A stretch of 64,000 nucleotides of DNA from Rossellomorea arthrocnemi (lineage in GTDB: Bacteria > Bacillota > Bacilli > Bacillales > Bacillaceae_B). Below the pieces are notes generated by a model that saw only the letters and a program-made list of their open reading frames with translations, did not search any database and was not told where the DNA came from. The translations under genes and the position numbers were made by a program. Below are positions 44,860 to 53,659 of this stretch, piece by piece. Where the stretch lies: positions 1-64,000 of the forward strand of contig NZ_CAJGBF010000016.1 of NCBI RefSeq assembly GCF_904424705.1, read 5' to 3'. The number at the start of each line of letters is the position of its first letter. Position 1 is the first letter of the stretch.

Positions 44860-45408
44860 ATGATTTATATTTATAACGATTTCGGCGGGACACATACGAC
44901 GTCCCTGGCTGCTGCATATCACTTACATCTATTAAAGCGGGGGAACTTAACAAAGAAGGATATTCTTTCTGTTCCTTTCTTTAACCAACTTACAAAAAAG
45001 GACACGGGCCACATTTTTTATCATGGAATGGATGAAGAAGATAACCCGGTTTATACAATTGGGCGCAGGAATTCCAAGTATGTTGTCCCTGCCTTAACAG
45101 ATTTAAGTGAAATTCTGCTTAATAGATACGGGCAAAGAGAGAAGATCATCATTTCCAACACTTCACCCACAGTACCGCCCTTAATGACAGCGGGAGGTTT
45201 CTTCTCCAGGGAGCTAAGAATGGATTGGATCGGTGTTCCTCTTCTTGTTAAAGGTGCGCAGCAATGCCATTGCCTCATTCAGCATCTCGTAGAGGAAACC
45301 AAGCAGGTAGCTGCAGCCTCCCATGAGCAGGTGGTTGTACTAGAAAATAAAAAGTATCAATATAGAGGGGGAAAAAGGATATCTTACAAAAGTGAAGAAT
45401 ATATATAA
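44860..45408 (+). CDS. DUF3189-like protein
   Basis: A 182-residue soluble protein that resembles DUF3189 (YIYNDFGGTHTTSLAAAYHLHLL at the start, then GHIFYHGMDEEDNPVYTIGRR). Function is unknown; the GGTHTT stretch looks like a nucleotide- or phosphate-binding loop but this is a guess. The open frame starts much earlier (44725), across the terminator, so I use ATG 44860 with AAAGGGTGATCGA upstream. Confidence 0.8.
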   Translation: MIYIYNDFGGTHTTSLAAAYHLHLLKRGNLTKKDILSVPFFNQLTKKDTGHIFYHGMDEEDNPVYTIGRRNSKYVVPALTDLSEILLNRYGQREKIIISNTSPTVPPLMTAGGFFSRELRMDWIGVPLLVKGAQQCHCLIQHLVEETKQVAAASHEQVVVLENKKYQYRGGKRISYKSEEYI

Positions 45409-45467
45409 TGAGTATATGATACTGGGCACAAAGTCTGTTTCCTGTATGCTCATAATGGACTGAATAG

Positions 45468-45488
45468 GTATGATCAGAATGGTCATAC
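45468..45488. promoter_or_regulatory. 21-bp near-palindrome before small acidic gene
   Basis: GTATGATCA and TGGTCATAC flank GAA with one mismatch. It lies 25 bases upstream of the small gene start, where an operator could control it. Confidence 0.4.
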
Positions 45489-45512
45489 TACAGTAAGACG
45501 GAGGTGTCGACA

Positions 45513-45656
45513 TTGGAATTTAAACCATTTCACTTTGATGGCAGTCACCATTTTATGGCAGGTGAAACAGAAGAAAACACTCCATTTGAACTAACAGACG
45601 AAATGAGAAAAAATATTGGGGGAAATCCTTTTGAAGTACCGAGTGAGGAAGAGTAA
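45513..45656 (+). CDS. small acidic protein, 47 residues, TTG start
   Basis: A short frame begins with TTG after a strong site GGAGGTGTCGACA and ends with TAA, followed at once by a terminator. The peptide is acidic and polar, with two parts: FKPFHFDGSHHFMAG and FELTDEMRKNIGGNPFEVPSEEE. The site, length and terminator argue that it is real. I know no family for it. Confidence 0.7.
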   Translation: MEFKPFHFDGSHHFMAGETEENTPFELTDEMRKNIGGNPFEVPSEEE

Positions 45657-45671
45657 GGAATTTCTCGGGTG

Positions 45672-45705
45672 GAATGTTGACCTAAACAGTCGGCATTCTT
45701 TTTTT
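45672..45705 (+). terminator. rho-independent terminator
   Basis: GAATGTTGAC and GTCGGCATTC form an imperfect stem followed by eight T. It lies 16 bases after the small acidic gene. Confidence 0.75.
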
Positions 45706-45738
45706 TATCTGGGTATTGAGGATAATTACATCCATATC

Positions 45739-45759
45739 TTCACAAAATACGATTGTGAA
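45739..45759. promoter_or_regulatory. TTCACAA-N7-TTGTGAA palindrome before azoR
   Basis: Perfect seven-base inverted arms flank AATACGA, 28 bases upstream of the azoreductase start. In Bacillus such genes are repressed by thiol- or quinone-sensing MarR/DUF24 regulators, so this is a candidate operator. It is the everted form of the Rex half-site arrangement and should not be taken as a Rex box. Confidence 0.5.
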
Positions 45760-45786
45760 TAATATGAAGCAAAGGATGGATGATGA

Positions 45787-46422
45787 ATGGCAAAAGTATT
45801 ATATATAACAGCGCATCCCCATGACGATACTCAATCGTACAGCATGGCTGTAGCGAAAGCATTCATGGAAACGTATAAGGAAGTAAACCCAGACGATCAA
45901 GTGATTCACCTAGATTTATATCGGGAACATATTCCCCATATAGATGCAGATGTCTTCAGCGGCTGGGGGAAGCTTCAATCAGGTAAAGGGTTTGAGGAAC
46001 TTACTTCGGAAGAGCAAAACAAAGTGAATCGTCTGAATGAATTATCCGACCAGTTCATCGGAGCAGATAAGTATGTATTTGTTACACCATTTTGGAATTT
46101 CTTATTTCCGCCTGTCATGAAAGCATATATTGATTCTGTTGCAGTGGCAGGAAAGTCGTTCAAGTACACGGAGCATGGTCCGGTCGGATTATTGACGGAC
46201 AAGAAAGCGATCCATATCCAGGCCAGGGGCGGTATTTACTCTGAAGGACCTGCTGAGGGCATGGAGATGGGGCATCGCTATTTAAACCTTATCATGCAAT
46301 TTTTTGGCGTACCTTCCTTTGATGGTGTATTTGTGGAGGGGCATGCGGCAATGCCTGATAAAGCGCAGGAAATCAAGGAAAATGCCATTGTACGTGCGAA
46401 AGATGCAGCGCATACTTTTTAA
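45787..46422 (+). CDS. azoR: FMN-dependent NADH-azoreductase
   Basis: A 211-residue flavodoxin-like oxidoreductase that reduces quinones and azo compounds with NADH. The FMN phosphate loop is [19 protein letters not shown] near the N-terminus, [20 protein letters not shown] is the family signature in the middle, and [11 protein letters not shown] follows. Typical length for the family. GGATGGATGA precedes the ATG. It probably protects against electrophiles; an inverted repeat just upstream may be its operator. Confidence 0.93.
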   Translation: MAKVLYITAHPHDDTQSYSMAVAKAFMETYKEVNPDDQVIHLDLYREHIPHIDADVFSGWGKLQSGKGFEELTSEEQNKVNRLNELSDQFIGADKYVFVTPFWNFLFPPVMKAYIDSVAVAGKSFKYTEHGPVGLLTDKKAIHIQARGGIYSEGPAEGMEMGHRYLNLIMQFFGVPSFDGVFVEGHAAMPDKAQEIKENAIVRAKDAAHTF

Positions 46423-46459
46423 TCATCTTGAAGCAGAAGGAAGAGACTGGGATATAACT

Positions 46460-46722
46460 AAATCTATACATTCTAAAGACGAACAATAAGATCACGGGTT
46501 ACACCGCTGCCCGATTCTTTGCAAGGCTCTCTCTACCAGTTTTTCTTCGCTTAGAAGCGAATCTGGAGCCTGGATTTTAGAACATCATTTTTTATCTCTA
46601 AAATTCTGAACTTTTTCAGTGGCCCCGCTTTCGCTCCTGCGGGGGCTAACCTATTCCGCTTTTCCCATTTAAAATCCGAACGAGTTAGATTTTTATCAAA
46701 TCACTCGTTCGGATTTTTCTTT
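46460..46722 (-). repeat. Bacillus dispersed intergenic repeat, short copy
   Basis: This 304-base gap has no gene. It carries ATTCTAAAGACGAAC, then TTACACCGCTGCCCGATTC, the reverse complement of the end of the 17.4-17.8 kb element. At the other end a hairpin AAAATCCGAACGAGT/ACTCGTTCGGATTTTT (46671-46717) matches that element's opening hairpin in type. The middle differs and is shorter, with GGCCCCGCTTTCGCTCCTGC. The hairpin may also terminate the convergent UMF1 gene. Confidence 0.7.
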
Positions 46723-46726
46723 CTTA

Positions 46727-48001
46727 TTATAGAATCGCAGGCTTATCGATTTTATTTTCTTTTGGCTCGGGAACGAAAGCGAGAATGACAATACCGATGA
46801 TGAAGAGAATAACAAGGCTGAACACCCCACTATTGGACTCCCCTGTCACTTGCGCAGTGACGGCCACTAGTAAAGGGCCGAGAATCGATGCGAATTTCCC
46901 AAAAATATTATAGAAGCCAAAAAATTCGTTGGCATTTTTCTTCGGGATCAGTTTAGCAAAATAGGCCCTGCTGAGTGCCTGGATGCCTCCTTGAGATGAG
47001 GCAACGAGCATGGCGAGAATCCAGAAGTCCATGGTTGTTTCTAAGAAATAGGCGTAAATACAAACGATGATATACACGGATATTCCCACATACAACATCT
47101 TTTTCCCAGTGAATCGTTCTGCCAGTCTTCCATATAGAATGGCAAATGGCCCAGCCACTACCTGAGTTACAAATAGAATGATCAAAAGGTTCGTGGCCGT
47201 GATCCCAAGATCCGATCCGTAGGCAGTAGACATAGTAATAATGGTTCCGACTCCGTCAATATAAAAGAAATAAGCGAGAAGAAACAAAAATAATGCCCGG
47301 TATTTCCTGATTTCTTTCATCGTTTTACCAAGCCGTTTAAAGCTATTCGCAACAGGGCTTGGTTCACGCTGGATAAAATAGCGCTGGTGTACATTTTTTA
47401 ACAGTGGTATGGAGAAGATCCCCCACCATAATGCCGTGATTACAAATGCGATCTTACTTGCGACGGTGACGGAGAAGGGCAGTGTCCCATTCTGTGACAA
47501 GATGATGATGGCGATGCTTATGATGAACGGAATCGTGCTTCCGATATATCCAAATCCGAACCCCCGGGACGAAACACGATTCATCCTGTCTTCCGTCGTA
47601 ACGTCGGTCAAGAAAGCATCATAAAATACGTTCGAACCGGCCGACCCCACGGCAGCCACTGTATAAAAGATCAATAAGAGCAGCCATTGATCACTCGGGA
47701 CAAAAGCGAGTAGGGCGGTGAATGTCACCCCTAATGCAAAGAAGAAGGAAAAGAACTTCTTCTTATACCCCTCATAATCGGCGATGGTACCAAGTATGGG
47801 ACCGATCATGGCGAGGATAAAGGTCGCAATGGCAATGGTATAACCCAAATAGGCCGTTGAATTAGCTGCACTGACCCCGGCATTTGTAGCGGCAGCTTTA
47901 TAAAAAAGTGGAAAGACGGCAGTAGAAATGATGATGGAATACGCAGAATTCGCCCAATCATAATAAATCCAGCTGCTTTCTTCTTTCGAAAATCGCTTCA
48001 T
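46727..48001 (-). CDS. UMF1-family MFS transporter
   Basis: A 424-residue MFS protein with twelve helices of the UMF1/Atg22-like family. The N-terminus SSWIYYDWANSAYSIIISTAVFPLFY is characteristic, and SAGSNVFYDAFLTDVTTEDRMNRVSSRGFGFGYIGS lies near residue 130. Substrate is unknown; relatives export amino acids. The frame is open from 48055, but TTAGGGGGAAAAAC places the start at ATG 48001. It follows the phosphatase-type gene by 31 bases on the same strand and is probably cotranscribed. Confidence 0.9.
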   Translation of the reverse strand: MKRFSKEESSWIYYDWANSAYSIIISTAVFPLFYKAAATNAGVSAANSTAYLGYTIAIATFILAMIGPILGTIADYEGYKKKFFSFFFALGVTFTALLAFVPSDQWLLLLIFYTVAAVGSAGSNVFYDAFLTDVTTEDRMNRVSSRGFGFGYIGSTIPFIISIAIIILSQNGTLPFSVTVASKIAFVITALWWGIFSIPLLKNVHQRYFIQREPSPVANSFKRLGKTMKEIRKYRALFLFLLAYFFYIDGVGTIITMSTAYGSDLGITATNLLIILFVTQVVAGPFAILYGRLAERFTGKKMLYVGISVYIIVCIYAYFLETTMDFWILAMLVASSQGGIQALSRAYFAKLIPKKNANEFFGFYNIFGKFASILGPLLVAVTAQVTGESNSGVFSLVILFIIGIVILAFVPEPKENKIDKPAIL

Positions 48002-48032
48002 TGTTTTTCCCCCTAAGGAAACAAAATCTTCT

Positions 48033-49325
48033 TTAATTATCCAATAATTCTTCAATCGGTGTTCCGTCTATATCTTTTAAGCTGAGGCCGAGCAATTTCG
48101 CAAAAGTTGGTCCTTCATCAATGAGACGCATAGAAGGAATCTCAATGTTTGAACGAATTCCTTTTCCGGCCGCCATAAGGATCGTCGAGTAGTTGTCTTT
48201 TTTTGGAGAATAGCCGTGAGAGCCATACGTATAACGTTTTTCCTTCACATCTTCCGGGGTGATTGTATGAATGTAGGATCCGTTCAGTGCATCTTTAAAA
48301 TAAAAACCTAAACGAGCCTCAAGCATAAAAGCACAATGTTCATCGGCTCCCATTTTGGCGGCTTCTTCCCCAGTGAAGATTGTTTCAATTCCATTGGAAG
48401 GGTCAGGTTGTACCCGTTCCAAAAGTAACTTTATTTCTTGAGTGGTTTCCCGATCTTTTGTATACACGTAGGCAGAACCATCACACCCTTTGCAATACGC
48501 TTTCCAATTAGAGACCTTCTCTCCGGTTACAGTGATAAATCCTCTTTCCTTTAATAGGATATTAAGTTGAACAGCCATCGATTCATCGAGGGCACTATGA
48601 TCCCCTAGGGCGATAATTGTCGATTTATCATATATGCCGTTTTCCTTCAATGCTTTTATGATTCTTCCCAACCGGTCATCGTGGCGGCGTAGGGCCTCAT
48701 GTGCTTTGTCAGAAGAAAAACCGTGGTAATGCCGCTCGGTATCAAGGTCCGTAAAGTGCACAAGAAGTAAGTCAGGTTTCATTTTTATCGTTTCAACCGT
48801 CGACTCGAGGACGAAATCATCAAGCTCAGGCTGAGCCAGGCCGTTGCGCATATGGCCAAAAAGGCGATTCATTTTTAATTGATAAAGAGGACTGCCGTTC
48901 AACAGAGAAACAAGGATTTGATTATGCCAGGGACGATTGGCGAAAATTTCCGGCATGTTATAGTCGATATCCGCTTTGGCTGTCACCGGCCAGAGCAGGG
49001 CAGCGGTTGTCATCCCGGCTCTTCTTGCTTCATCATACAGGGTCGTCCCGTTGATGGATTTCCGGTACCAGTGCCAGTCAGGGGACTTCCATCCCGGTTG
49101 AAGGAGTGTATTATTCACAACACCATGGCGGTTAGGGTACTTGCCGGTGACAATCGTTGCATGACAGGGATAGGTGACAGAAGGGTAAATCGATTCAACC
49201 TTTTTGCAAAAGGATCCATGTGCAAGTAATTCCTGGAAGTGGGGAAGACCTTTTAGTATGGGATAATCCAAGGCAGACAAACAATCGAAAGAGATGACTA
49301 TCAGGTGATCGGTCAAACGTTTCAT
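48033..49325 (-). CDS. alkaline phosphatase-superfamily (NPP-type) enzyme
   Basis: A 430-residue metalloenzyme of the nucleotide pyrophosphatase/phosphodiesterase group. Metal and nucleophile motifs are seen: VISFDCLSALDY (Asp), YPSVTYPCHATIVTGKYPNRHG with the nucleophile Thr, VHFTDLDTERHYHG (Asp, His), LGDHS and a C-terminal GSHGYSP (His). No signal peptide is evident, so it acts inside the cell or its export is cryptic. TTGGAGGACTTT sets ATG 49325. Substrate is unknown. It is the first gene of an operon with the UMF1 transporter. Confidence 0.9.
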   Translation of the reverse strand: MKRLTDHLIVISFDCLSALDYPILKGLPHFQELLAHGSFCKKVESIYPSVTYPCHATIVTGKYPNRHGVVNNTLLQPGWKSPDWHWYRKSINGTTLYDEARRAGMTTAALLWPVTAKADIDYNMPEIFANRPWHNQILVSLLNGSPLYQLKMNRLFGHMRNGLAQPELDDFVLESTVETIKMKPDLLLVHFTDLDTERHYHGFSSDKAHEALRRHDDRLGRIIKALKENGIYDKSTIIALGDHSALDESMAVQLNILLKERGFITVTGEKVSNWKAYCKGCDGSAYVYTKDRETTQEIKLLLERVQPDPSNGIETIFTGEEAAKMGADEHCAFMLEARLGFYFKDALNGSYIHTITPEDVKEKRYTYGSHGYSPKKDNYSTILMAAGKGIRSNIEIPSMRLIDEGPTFAKLLGLSLKDIDGTPIEELLDN

Positions 49326-49455
49326 AAAGTCCTCCAATATTCGTAGGAATGTACTATATACCTATTAATATAGCAGAACATTCAGAATAAAAATATGAAA
49401 TTTCGATTATGTGGAAGTTAAGGGGATGTAAACAGAGTGGGGGAATGTTAAAAAA

Positions 49456-49484
49456 ACAGGGAAGGCAGAACCCCTCCCTGTCAC
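49456..49484 (-). terminator. rho-independent terminator
   Basis: ACAGGGAAGG and CCCTCCCTGT pair with small bulges; on the minus strand the stem is followed by TTTTTTT. It ends the bactofilin-like gene. Confidence 0.85.
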
Positions 49485-49491
49485 CATAATA

Positions 49492-50283
49492 TTAGATTTT
49501 TACTTTTTTTCCGATACGGCTGTCCTTGTGTACATCAATAGAGTCGGAGTATTCTACCGTAACGATATCACAGTTCTCACTAATCACGACATTTTTACCG
49601 CGAACGAGTTTCGCTTTCGTATTCTCAAGGTAGATTTCGTCACCCTCGATTAAGTCCGAATATAAATAATCTTCCTTTTGAAGGAAAAAGTTGACCACTT
49701 GCTTAATCAGTTTGTTCGAGTTATGGTGTGTTACTGATATTTTCTCGCCGCCAATTTCTTTAATGGACGATTCATGGTTGATTTCAATCTGAACGTTGTC
49801 GGCATTGAGCAATCCATCAATGTGAACAGAGCCGGAAGAAGAGAAGGTTTCGACTTCGCAATCCTGCCCTACCTTTAGAGAGCCGCTCGCTTTGATCTGT
49901 CCGCCTTGAATCTTTCCACCCACCTTGCATGAACCGCTTACCTTGAATTTCTTAATGATAAGATCCCCGCTCACTTTACTGGATCCACTTATGTTCATTT
50001 CAGCCGCCATAACGGAGCCGTCGTACTTAGAACTGCCACTCGTTGAAATTATTTCGGCTTTGGTATCTCCTTCGATGGTGGAAGAACCGCTTGTTTTGAT
50101 GACACCTGCTTTTACATCACCCGCCACTGTACCTGATCCAGAAATTTTCATCTCACGGCAGTCAATATCACCTGCGATTTTTCCGCTTCCACTGATTTTT
50201 ACTTCATCAAATTGTCCTCCCCCTGAGGTTCCGGATCCACTTATCTTCAAGTCATGCAACTTTTTCTTTTCCACTGTATTCAT
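49492..50283 (-). CDS. yhbE: bactofilin-like beta-helix protein (YhbE-type)
   Basis: A 263-residue polymer-forming cytoskeletal protein. Residues 12-165 consist of about nine tandem repeats of 17 residues, each centred on ISGSG, TSGSS or similar (for example KISGSGKIAGDIDCREM). They would stack as a right-handed beta-helix. A C-terminal domain without repeats follows (170-263). B. subtilis has two such genes, yhbE and yhbF (bacE/bacF), linked to flagella; here I see one. GGAGGAAAATAGG fixes ATG 50283. It lies 25 bases after the MerR-like gene, in the same operon. Confidence 0.88.
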   Translation of the reverse strand: MNTVEKKKLHDLKISGSGTSGGGQFDEVKISGSGKIAGDIDCREMKISGSGTVAGDVKAGVIKTSGSSTIEGDTKAEIISTSGSSKYDGSVMAAEMNISGSSKVSGDLIIKKFKVSGSCKVGGKIQGGQIKASGSLKVGQDCEVETFSSSGSVHIDGLLNADNVQIEINHESSIKEIGGEKISVTHHNSNKLIKQVVNFFLQKEDYLYSDLIEGDEIYLENTKAKLVRGKNVVISENCDIVTVEYSDSIDVHKDSRIGKKVKI

Positions 50284-50308
50284 CCTATTTTCCTCCAATT
50301 CAGGGATG

Positions 50309-50944
50309 TCAGATCCCTTTTGTTTTCGTTAATGTTATTTTCAATTCTTCCAACATTTGTTGTAAATCGAATCTCAATGCGACTTGAGCCATATGGTCCA
50401 CCCTGAATTCTGAAGGGAGGGGCAGGAGCATCCATATATACGCTTCCCCTTTTCGAATACCGATAAGTTCAAGGGAAGACTCCTTCAATGGAGTAAACTT
50501 CTGATGAAGAAAAAGAAACAGGGTTTGCTTAGCTTCTTTAGGAATCTCTAACCTGTGTGACCTTTCGATAATCACCATATTTAAGATATCCTGGAATTCA
50601 TAAGTGTTTTTCATTGCAAAAAGCGATGTACAGAAAGTTATGGTCTGTTCTGAAAGAATATTGAGTGAGCATAATTCTTTGTCTGTGAATTCGATCTTGG
50701 TGGGGTTTGGTGAAAAGAAATCCGAAAGCTCATCCAGGGAATATCCATCTTTCATCTCTTTGATCGTATCGATGCGGGCAAGCATCTTTTCCCTGGGGAA
50801 GAATGTTTCCTGACCGGTGTAGCTGGATTTCTTGATAAACCAGCTTTCGGGTATAATATTCTTTCGTTTCCACCTGTAAAGCTGCCCGTAGGATATGCCG
50901 CTCAGTTCCAATACTTCTTTTTTTGAAATAAGATTTGTTTCCAT
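50309..50944 (-). CDS. yhbD: YhbD-type MerR-like regulator (DUF4004)
   Basis: A 211-residue protein with a MerR-like helix-turn-helix at the start (ISKKEVLELSGISYGQLYRWKRKNIIPESWF) and a second element FFPREKMLARIDTIKEMKDGYSLDEL. The C-terminal part (about 90-211) matches no family I know beyond DUF4004. It probably regulates its own operon with the bactofilin-like gene. AAAAAGGTGATCCCTGA precedes the ATG. Two inverted TAACA-N6-TGTTA sites lie just upstream and are good candidates for its operators. Confidence 0.87.
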   Translation of the reverse strand: METNLISKKEVLELSGISYGQLYRWKRKNIIPESWFIKKSSYTGQETFFPREKMLARIDTIKEMKDGYSLDELSDFFSPNPTKIEFTDKELCSLNILSEQTITFCTSLFAMKNTYEFQDILNMVIIERSHRLEIPKEAKQTLFLFLHQKFTPLKESSLELIGIRKGEAYIWMLLPLPSEFRVDHMAQVALRFDLQQMLEELKITLTKTKGI

Positions 50945-50961
50945 TCAGGGATCACCTTTTT

Positions 50962-51016
50962 CGTAACAAAACATTGTTACGTTACTTTAGGTTCAGTTTA
51001 ACAGAACAATGTTACG
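50962..51016. promoter_or_regulatory. paired operators between yhbD and katE
   Basis: CGTAACA-N6-TGTTACG (50962-50981) and TTTAACA-N6-TGTTACG (50997-51016) are two 20-bp inverted repeats, centre to centre 35 bp, about three turns apart. The first begins 18 bases from the yhbD start. Long spacing and symmetry fit MerR-type or other dimeric repressors. They could also touch the divergent katE promoter region. Confidence 0.65.
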
Positions 51017-51075
51017 CAGTAAAGTTGTTTTTAAAGAATTCTTCAAATGGACACTCTTTAAACTTTCCAATAAAT

Positions 51076-51100
51076 GTTTAGAACAATCCATTACGGGTAC
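51076..51100 (+). promoter_or_regulatory. sigma-B promoter of katE
   Basis: GTTTAG (51076-51081) and GGGTAC (51095-51100) are separated by 13 bases, close to the sigma-B consensus GTTTAA-N12-15-GGGTAT. It lies 57 bases upstream of the katE start. B. subtilis katE is also sigma-B dependent. Confidence 0.85.
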
Positions 51101-51157
51101 TATTGAAACAGAATGTTTTACATAGAAACATTAATAACTATAGAGAGGGATGAAATA

Positions 51158-53209
51158 ATGGGAGACGATCGTCGCACGAAGGTTAATGGGAAAAGCAAAG
51201 ATGAACAGCTTGAACAATATAGAGTGAAAGACGAAGGGAAGCATCTTACAACCAATCAGGGGTTGAAGGTATCAGAGGATGAGTTTTCGTTGAAAGCGGG
51301 AGAGCGTGGCCCTACGTTAATGGAGGATTTCCACTTCCGTGAGAAGATGACTCACTTCGACCATGAACGGATTCCTGAACGGATTGTCCATGCACGCGGT
51401 TTCGCGGCCCATGGGGAGTTCGAACTCTATGACTCTATGAAAGAATATACCAGGGCGGGATTTCTTCAGGACACATCAAAGAAGACCCCCGTTTTTGTCC
51501 GTTTCTCCACTGTAGCTGGATCAAAGGGTTCAGGTGAGACGGTACGTGATGCACGTGGATTTGCTACGAAATTCTATACGGAAGAAGGCAATTATGATCT
51601 TGTGGGAAACAATATCCCTGTTTTCTTCATTCAGGATGCGATTAAATTCCCGGATCTTGTTCATGCGCTTAAACCTGAACCACATAATGAAATGCCTCAG
51701 GCCGCTTCAGCCCACGACACGTTCTGGGATTTTGTAGCGAACAATCAGGAGTCGGCTCATATGGTCATGTGGGCCATGTCCGATCGGGCGATTCCTCGCA
51801 GCTTCCGTATGATGGAAGGCTTTGGTGTCCATACATTCCGACTGGTGAATGAAGAGGGTAAAGCCCATTTTGTGAAATTCCACTGGAAACCGGTACTGGG
51901 CACACATTCCCTCGTTTGGGATGAGGCCCAGAAGATCAACGGGAAAGACCCTGATTTCCACCGTCGTGACTTATACGAATCCATAGAAAATGGTGAATTT
52001 CCTGAGTATGAGTTGGGAATCCAGCTCATTAAAGAAGAGGATGAGTTTAATTTTGACTTTGATGTTCTTGATCCAACCAAACTATGGCCGGAAGAAGAAG
52101 TCCCGGTGAAGATTGTTGGGAAAATGACCTTGAATCGGAATGTGGACAATGTATTTGCCGAAACGGAGCAAGCTGCTTTCCACCCGGGGTCCGTAGTGCC
52201 TGGAATTGACTTCTCTAATGATCCGTTATTACAAGGCAGATTATTCTCATATACAGATACACAATTGATTCGTCTCGGAGGTCCGAACTTCCATGAACTT
52301 CCGATAAATAGACCGGTGTGTCCATTCCATAATAATCAGCGTGATGGACACAGCAGGCATACAATCAATAAGGGGCAGGTTAGCTATCATAACAACTCGC
52401 TTGCTCACAATACACCTGCTCCTGCGAACCAGGAAGAAGGGGGATACACTCATTTTCAGGAGAAAATGGAAGGGCGCAAGGTACGGGCAAGAAGTGAAAG
52501 TTTCAAAGATCATTTCTCACAAGCGACCATGTTCTGGAATAGCATGAGTGAGCCTGAGAAAGAGCATATCGTTCAAGCTTTCAGCTTCGAACTGGGGAAA
52601 GTAAAGAGCAAATCGGTGCAGAAGCAGGTTGTTGAGATGTTTTCACACGTCAGCATGGACCTGGCGAAAGGATTTGCGGAAGCGATAAATATAGAAGTAC
52701 CTGAGGGGAAAGGGTCGAAGGTAACCAAATCCTCAAAAGCCCTAAGTCAGGAAAACACAATTAAAGAACCCGCCACCCGTAAAGTGGGCGTCATCATTGG
52801 ACACGGCTTTAAGGGGGAAGAAGTGAACAGTGTTCTTTCTGCTCTTAAAGAAGAAGGCATCAAGCCAGAAATCATCAGTGACAAACTTGGGATGCGTAAA
52901 GGAGTTGACGGTGTAGAATTTGAAGTTGACCATACATTCTTAACAGGAGAATCGGTCTTATTCGACAGCCTTTATGTTGTTGGTGGGAAGAATACAGACA
53001 GAAAGTTCTCTCAAGATACGGCCTATTTTGTGAAAGAAGCATATTCTCACTTTAAGCCGATAGGTGCCACACATGAAGGGATCAATTGGCTGGAAGATGA
53101 AGGAGTGACCGGTCCCGGTATTGTAACGGGAAAAGACATGAGGTCATTTGCCCAGGAATTCGCAACAGCCATCGCTGCACATCGCCATTGGGATCGTGAG
53201 TTGGTATAA
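51158..53209 (+). CDS. katE: large-subunit catalase KatE
   Basis: A 683-residue clade 2 catalase that breaks down hydrogen peroxide. The haem core (about 30-510) shows the active-site His78 in ERIVHARGFAAHG, Asn in GNNIPVFFIQD, and the proximal Tyr in LQGRLFSYTDTQ. A C-terminal domain of the DJ-1/class I glutamine amidotransferase type (about 550-683, KVGVIIGHGFKGEEV) is typical of large catalases. AGAGAGGGATGAAATA places the start at ATG 51158, although the frame opens earlier. Under a sigma-B promoter it belongs to the general stress response. Confidence 0.95.
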   Translation: MGDDRRTKVNGKSKDEQLEQYRVKDEGKHLTTNQGLKVSEDEFSLKAGERGPTLMEDFHFREKMTHFDHERIPERIVHARGFAAHGEFELYDSMKEYTRAGFLQDTSKKTPVFVRFSTVAGSKGSGETVRDARGFATKFYTEEGNYDLVGNNIPVFFIQDAIKFPDLVHALKPEPHNEMPQAASAHDTFWDFVANNQESAHMVMWAMSDRAIPRSFRMMEGFGVHTFRLVNEEGKAHFVKFHWKPVLGTHSLVWDEAQKINGKDPDFHRRDLYESIENGEFPEYELGIQLIKEEDEFNFDFDVLDPTKLWPEEEVPVKIVGKMTLNRNVDNVFAETEQAAFHPGSVVPGIDFSNDPLLQGRLFSYTDTQLIRLGGPNFHELPINRPVCPFHNNQRDGHSRHTINKGQVSYHNNSLAHNTPAPANQEEGGYTHFQEKMEGRKVRARSESFKDHFSQATMFWNSMSEPEKEHIVQAFSFELGKVKSKSVQKQVVEMFSHVSMDLAKGFAEAINIEVPEGKGSKVTKSSKALSQENTIKEPATRKVGVIIGHGFKGEEVNSVLSALKEEGIKPEIISDKLGMRKGVDGVEFEVDHTFLTGESVLFDSLYVVGGKNTDRKFSQDTAYFVKEAYSHFKPIGATHEGINWLEDEGVTGPGIVTGKDMRSFAQEFATAIAAHRHWDRELV

Positions 53210-53245
53210 GTAATAAGAATAAGGATTGTTCTTTTAAGGAAGAAA

Positions 53246-53281
53246 ATGCTAGACCCGTTCATTCGGGTCTAGCATTTTTTA
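53246..53281 (+). terminator. rho-independent terminator of katE
   Basis: ATGCTAGACCCG and CGGGTCTAGCAT pair perfectly around TTCATT and are followed by TTTTTT. Confidence 0.94.
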
Positions 53282-53400
53282 TGGGATAAAAAGCCCTTTT
53301 TACTAGCAAATAGACGATTGTATCATTCGAAACTAGTAATACGTACATAAGATACCATGTAAAGTGCTTTACAAGTACTGAATAAGTGAGGTGATTATGG

Positions 53401-53559
53401 ATGGGTGCCAGTCATTCTCATGACGACTTTGATTTTTTTAGCTTGCTATTAGTTCTATTAATTGTAGCATTTCTAGTTTTGCTTGCAATTAATCCTCTAG
53501 CAGCATTGATTGTAGGAATTGCTATTCTGGTTCTACTTGCCGTTGATGCTATTAGCTAA
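53401..53559 (+). CDS. small membrane protein, 52 residues
   Basis: A short frame with GAGGTGATTATGG upstream of its ATG. The peptide has a polar, His/Asp-rich head (MGASHSHDDFDFF) and two hydrophobic stretches joined at AINPLAA, ending in AVDAIS. It looks like a small two-span membrane protein. A stem ATTCCTTGAA/TTCAAGGAAT (53581-53618) follows but lacks a T-tract. Family unknown; such proteins are often linked to sporulation or stress in Bacillus. Confidence 0.65.
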   Translation: MGASHSHDDFDFFSLLLVLLIVAFLVLLAINPLAALIVGIAILVLLAVDAIS

Positions 53560-53659
53560 AAGGTGCTTGAAAGATTGATCATTCCTTGAAGATGAGTAGA
53601 ATCTCGTTTTCAAGGAATACCATTACATTGACATTTGCGAAGAGATGGAGGGGAAATCA

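Noticed and set aside
45739..45759. Rex box upstream of the azoreductase
   Set aside because: The half-sites are in everted order with a seven-base spacer, unlike the Rex consensus, so it is listed only as an unknown palindrome.
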